Source: Solobacterium sp. (GTDB lineage Bacteria > Bacillota_I > Bacilli_A > Erysipelotrichales > Erysipelotrichaceae). Taken from it: a stretch of 64,000 nucleotides of DNA. Positions 61,088-64,000 of the stretch are shown piece after piece. The DNA lies in contig JAFRCE010000016.1 in the NCBI GenBank assembly GCA_017404505.1, positions 62,001 to 126,000 on the forward strand. The letters run 5' to 3'. Each line of letters opens with the position of its first letter. The stretch's first letter is position 1. A program made the position numbers and the translations under genes. The notes beneath the pieces were generated by a model that ran no database searches, was not told the origin of the DNA, and saw only the letters and a list, made by a program, of their open reading frames with translations.

Positions 61088-62421
61088 TGCCGTTCTGTTT
61101 CTTCTTCGCTGGGTTTTTCTTCGGTCTGCCCCAATGCATTCCGGGCATTGATACAGATGCGCTTCACCAGCTGATCCAGCGTGTTTTTTTCTTCTTCCGA
61201 AAAACCGTCCAGACATACCTCCAGCATATCTTCCTTCGCCATCTGAACATCACGCTCAAACTGTTCATTGATGCCCTTGATTGCGATGACTTCCAGTGTC
61301 GCCGGCGCGGTCCGGATGCCGATCAGATGACGGCTCTGCAGTTTCTGAAACGATGTCATGACATTCAGCTGGCCAATACCGGTAAAGTCGGCGATTTCCT
61401 TCTGGGTGCACCAGCCGCCCGTCATGCATACCGCTGTATAGACCCGCAGATCACTCAGCGTCAGATCATATTTCATGGCAGCCGCGTTCAGATAGCGCTG
61501 ATACAGTTTATCCGTATAATACCAGACCGTCAGGGTATCCGCCGTTTTGGCGTGATAGCTGGCCTGAACTGTCTCTTCCCCGATTTTCATGGTACCCGGC
61601 ATCATCGGAATCGTCATGTCATCCCGGGCGGCGTCGATCAGGAAGCCGGCGATGCGGAGCCGTTCCGCTTCATAGGTTTCCGGATCGAGAACACTCTTAA
61701 AGAAATTGTTGTAATACTGGAAGATGCTGGTTTTCATTTCCACCAGTTTCATCAGATTCAAGTTGCTGGCGACCAGTGAGCCTTCCGTTTTGACATAGTA
61801 GTATACCGGAACCTGCAGCGCGCAGATCCTCTCGCAGTGAATGACATACTCCAGATTGAACAGGAAGTCTTCACAGAAACTGACATCTTCATCCATGCGG
61901 ATCCTGTATGTTTCGATCAGATCACGGCGGTACAGTTTGTTCCAGAGAACGCCGTAGTAATAGTCAGCCGGCGCGTCCATCATGAATTCGGCATATTCCC
62001 GTCTGCTCAGCACCTTGCTGGTCAGGATGTTTCCCTTGCGGGAAAGATTCTCACCGACCACCCGGTAAAAATCGGCGATGACCATATCACACTGATTGTC
62101 TTCCGCCGTCCGGACCATCAGCTTGGTGGCGTCACTGCTGAGCCAGTCGTCCGCGTCCATAAACTGCAGATACTTTCCGCCTGCCGCTTCGATGCCATGA
62201 TTGCGGGCAGCCGAGGCACCGGCATTTTCCTGATGGATCACTTTCACTCTTTCGTCCTGCGCAGCGAGCGCGTCCAGGATGGCGGGCGAATCGTCCTTAC
62301 TGCCGTCATCGACGAGAATCAGTTCAAAATCCTTATATTCCTGCTGCAGCACGCTTTCCGCACAGCGGCGGATCGATTTCGCGGCATTGTAAACAGGCAC
62401 AACAATACTTACACAGGGCAT
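61084..62421 (-). CDS. Glycosyltransferase family 2 fused to a MarR-like helix-turn-helix domain
   Basis: 445 residues. Residues 1-~270 are a GT-A fold family 2 enzyme: VSIVVPVYNAAKSIRRCAES, VDDGSKDDSP, NAGASAARNHGIEAA, the DxD-type FMDADDW, and GVLWNKLYRRDLI typical of CpsJ/EpsJ-like transferases. Residues ~278-435 look like a complete MarR regulator: a dimer helix, LTLSDLRVYTAVCMTGGWCT, HTH KEIADFTGIGQLNVMTSFQK, LQSRHLIGI, a wing, then a long C-terminal helix (GFSEEEKNTLDQLVKRICIN). The frame is open across the join. I know of no such fusion; the HTH may sense sugar or lipid precursors or merely dimerise. Single gene. Confidence 0.78.
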   Translation of the reverse strand: MPCVSIVVPVYNAAKSIRRCAESVLQQEYKDFELILVDDGSKDDSPAILDALAAQDERVKVIHQENAGASAARNHGIEAAGGKYLQFMDADDWLSSDATKLMVRTAEDNQCDMVIADFYRVVGENLSRKGNILTSKVLSRREYAEFMMDAPADYYYGVLWNKLYRRDLIETYRIRMDEDVSFCEDFLFNLEYVIHCERICALQVPVYYYVKTEGSLVASNLNLMKLVEMKTSIFQYYNNFFKSVLDPETYEAERLRIAGFLIDAARDDMTIPMMPGTMKIGEETVQASYHAKTADTLTVWYYTDKLYQRYLNAAAMKYDLTLSDLRVYTAVCMTGGWCTQKEIADFTGIGQLNVMTSFQKLQSRHLIGIRTAPATLEVIAIKGINEQFERDVQMAKEDMLEVCLDGFSEEEKNTLDQLVKRICINARNALGQTEEKPSEEETERQ

Positions 62422-62463
62422 GGTCTGTCCCCTTTCTTTTCACAGAGCACAGTCAGTATACCA

Positions 62464-62490
62464 TTGAAAAAGGCTGCCGAAGCAGTCTTT
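62464..62490 (-). terminator. Terminator of the M32 carboxypeptidase gene
   Basis: AAAGACTGC/GCAGCCTTT stem (one G-U pair) with a TTCG tetraloop, followed by TTCAATG; ends 3 bases after the stop codon. Confidence 0.75.
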
Positions 62491-62492
62491 TG

Positions 62493-63989
62493 TCATTTCA
62501 GATCATACAGCCGGGAATACTTCTCTTCCAGATAATCCAGATAGAACCGCGGATCAAATACTTTGCCGGTTGCTTTTTCCATGATTTCGGAAGACGGATA
62601 CAGACAGCCGAAGCGATGAATATGTTCCTTCAGCCAGGCCATGATCTCAGGATATCTTTCTTCTTCCAGCAGTCTGGCCGGATCGATTTCCTCTGCCATC
62701 GCCGCATAGAACTGCGCCGCAAAGGCACTGCCTAAAGCATAGGTCGGAAAATAACCGAAGTAAGCATACGGCCAGTGCATATCCTGCAGGATACCGGATG
62801 CCGCATCCGGAACGTCAAGCCCCAGATACTCTTTGTATTTCGCGTTCCACAGAGATTCAAGATCCTTTGTCTGCACACGGCCGGCGAAGAGTTCCTTTTC
62901 GATCTCATAGCGGATCATGATATGCAGCGGATAGGTCAGTTCATCCGCTTCCGTGCGGATCAGGGAAGGTCTGACAAGATTGACAGCCTTCATGAATTCC
63001 GTCAGGCTGACATCCCCCAGCTGTTCAGGGAAGGTTTCCTTAAGACGCGGGAAGATGACCTTCCAGAAGCTTTCACTGCGGCCGAGATGGTTCTCGCACA
63101 GACGTGACTGTGACTCATGCATGCCGGCGCTGATCGCGGACACGATCACGGAATCGTCATAAGCCGGATCGACATCATGCGCGTAATAGGCATGACCGGT
63201 TTCATGCACCGTCGAAAGAATGCCGGCAGCCGGATCATGTTCACGGTATTTAGTGGTGATGCGCACGTCGTTCTCCGCGATCCATGTCGTCAGCGGATGC
63301 TCCGATTCACCCAGCTTTCCCCATGCCGGCGTGAAGCCGACATAGGCCAGGACATCCTGCATGAATGTTCTCTGCCGAGGAATGGGGTAGGCTTTGTGCA
63401 GGAACGCATCCGGCGGCTGGGGGCAGGAAGAAATCCGGCGGATCAGCGGCACCAGTCTTGTCCGGACAGCGGTGAAGAACGCATCGTAGCGTTCCATGTT
63501 CCAGCCCGGTTCGTTATCGTCAAGCAGGATGTCATAGGGATGTCTGTCATCCTGACGGTATGACAGCAGTTCTTTCTGCGCTTCGACCAGTTTTTCCAGA
63601 TAGGGCGCGTAGGACGGCCAGTCAGCGTTCTTTTTGCATTCCAGCCAGGCCTGTTCAGAGGCATGCAGAATACGCTGGTATTCGACATAGACTTCTTTCG
63701 GCACGTCATGGATCCTGGCAGCCTGCTGATAACGGATCTGCACTTTCCGTCTTGTCACTTCGTCAAGATCCGGATCCGCGAGCAGGTCCTTCATGATTTC
63801 ATACATTTCCGCATCGTTTTCAAGACTGAACAGTTCGCCATGCAGAAACGCGGTGTGTTCGTTACGGATCGCTGCTCCCTCGTAAGGCGGTCTGTCATTG
63901 GCATCAATGCCGATCACCGTCAGGGCGAACTGATAGGCATTCAGTTTTTTCTCCAATTCGGCAAATCTGTTTTTCCCCTCAGTATTCAT
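62493..63989 (-). CDS. M32 family metallocarboxypeptidase
   Basis: 498 residues, normal for thermostable carboxypeptidase 1-type enzymes. Zinc site TVHETGHAYYAHDVDP (HExxH), third ligand Glu in SAGMHESQSRLCENHLGR (also the HES-GQ-type signature), and the conserved LVRPSLIRTEADELTYPLHIMIRYEIE. Removes C-terminal residues from peptides in the cytoplasm. A GAGGAAACAG ribosome binding site precedes the ATG at the window edge. Confidence 0.94.
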   Translation of the reverse strand: MNTEGKNRFAELEKKLNAYQFALTVIGIDANDRPPYEGAAIRNEHTAFLHGELFSLENDAEMYEIMKDLLADPDLDEVTRRKVQIRYQQAARIHDVPKEVYVEYQRILHASEQAWLECKKNADWPSYAPYLEKLVEAQKELLSYRQDDRHPYDILLDDNEPGWNMERYDAFFTAVRTRLVPLIRRISSCPQPPDAFLHKAYPIPRQRTFMQDVLAYVGFTPAWGKLGESEHPLTTWIAENDVRITTKYREHDPAAGILSTVHETGHAYYAHDVDPAYDDSVIVSAISAGMHESQSRLCENHLGRSESFWKVIFPRLKETFPEQLGDVSLTEFMKAVNLVRPSLIRTEADELTYPLHIMIRYEIEKELFAGRVQTKDLESLWNAKYKEYLGLDVPDAASGILQDMHWPYAYFGYFPTYALGSAFAAQFYAAMAEEIDPARLLEEERYPEIMAWLKEHIHRFGCLYPSSEIMEKATGKVFDPRFYLDYLEEKYSRLYDLK

Positions 63990-64000
63990 TCTGTTTCCTC

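Noticed and set aside
1-64000. CRISPR array to accompany the CARF/HEPN-like gene
   Set aside because: No set of regularly spaced direct repeats was seen on reading the window, and no cas gene was recognised.

Overview
The window looks like a chromosomal segment of a strictly anaerobic Gram-positive bacterium (Bacillota, most like the higher-GC relatives of Erysipelotrichaceae). The basis is gene content: a trimeric [FeFe] hydrogenase, PPi-type phosphofructokinase, CdaA/CdaR, short-form HisG with HisZ, a T-box leader, AGGAGG ribosome binding sites and rho-independent terminators. The taxonomic placement is inference. I found no CRISPR array, no insertion sequence and no prophage.

Layout. 1-4.4 kb: cdaR (partial) and cdaA on the minus strand, then a plus-strand group of a Cof-type HAD phosphatase, an M42 aminopeptidase and a HAD-like remnant lacking the catalytic motif. 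4.4-10.3 kb: a FAD-dependent dehydrogenase, then hydC-hydB-hydA. 10.4-14.6 kb: a lipoprotein with two tandem cystatin/stefin-like domains, L-asparaginase, an LppM-like lipoprotein and PPi-PFK. 14.7-23.3 kb: an Hsp70 of HscC type with a J-like TPR partner, then a STAS-MATE-(CARF-like/HEPN) operon. 23.5-30.7 kb: oligoendopeptidase F, a PPP-family phosphatase, tRNA-Gly, mutY, a DUF262/DUF1524 GmrSD-like protein, two small double-glycine-leader peptides, tRNA-Trp and tRNA-Glu. 30.8-35.2 kb: rarA, a MATE transporter divergent from a Crp/Fnr-type regulator with a perfect 22-bp palindrome between them, a Gx transporter and a NusG-II protein.

35.2-42.7 kb is an aromatic amino acid cluster on the minus strand: pheA, then a leader region, then aroB-aroC-aroEK(fusion)-aroF-aroA-tyrA joined by 1-4 bp overlaps. 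Between pheA and aroB lies a 14-codon reading frame with six consecutive Tyr/Phe codons, followed by a hairpin, a candidate antiterminator and an intrinsic terminator. This has the layout of ribosome-mediated attenuation and is, I think, the most striking regulatory element here. 3-Dehydroquinate dehydratase is not in the cluster.

42.7-51.5 kb is mixed: a leaderless membrane protein, a third MATE pump, a histone-H1-like Lys/Ala-rich protein, Nnr, a CPBP protease, a stand-alone FakA/YloV C-terminal-type domain, an ArdC-like metallopeptidase and a cytoplasmic DUF4038-type glycosidase-like protein with a long acidic tail. 51.6-59.3 kb is the histidine operon hisZGDCBHAFIE, every gene overlapping the next, behind a T-box whose specifier reads CAC (His). 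59.3-64 kb: a membrane-anchored SpaA/Cna-B-like surface protein, a glycosyltransferase 2 fused to a MarR-like helix-turn-helix domain, and an M32 carboxypeptidase.
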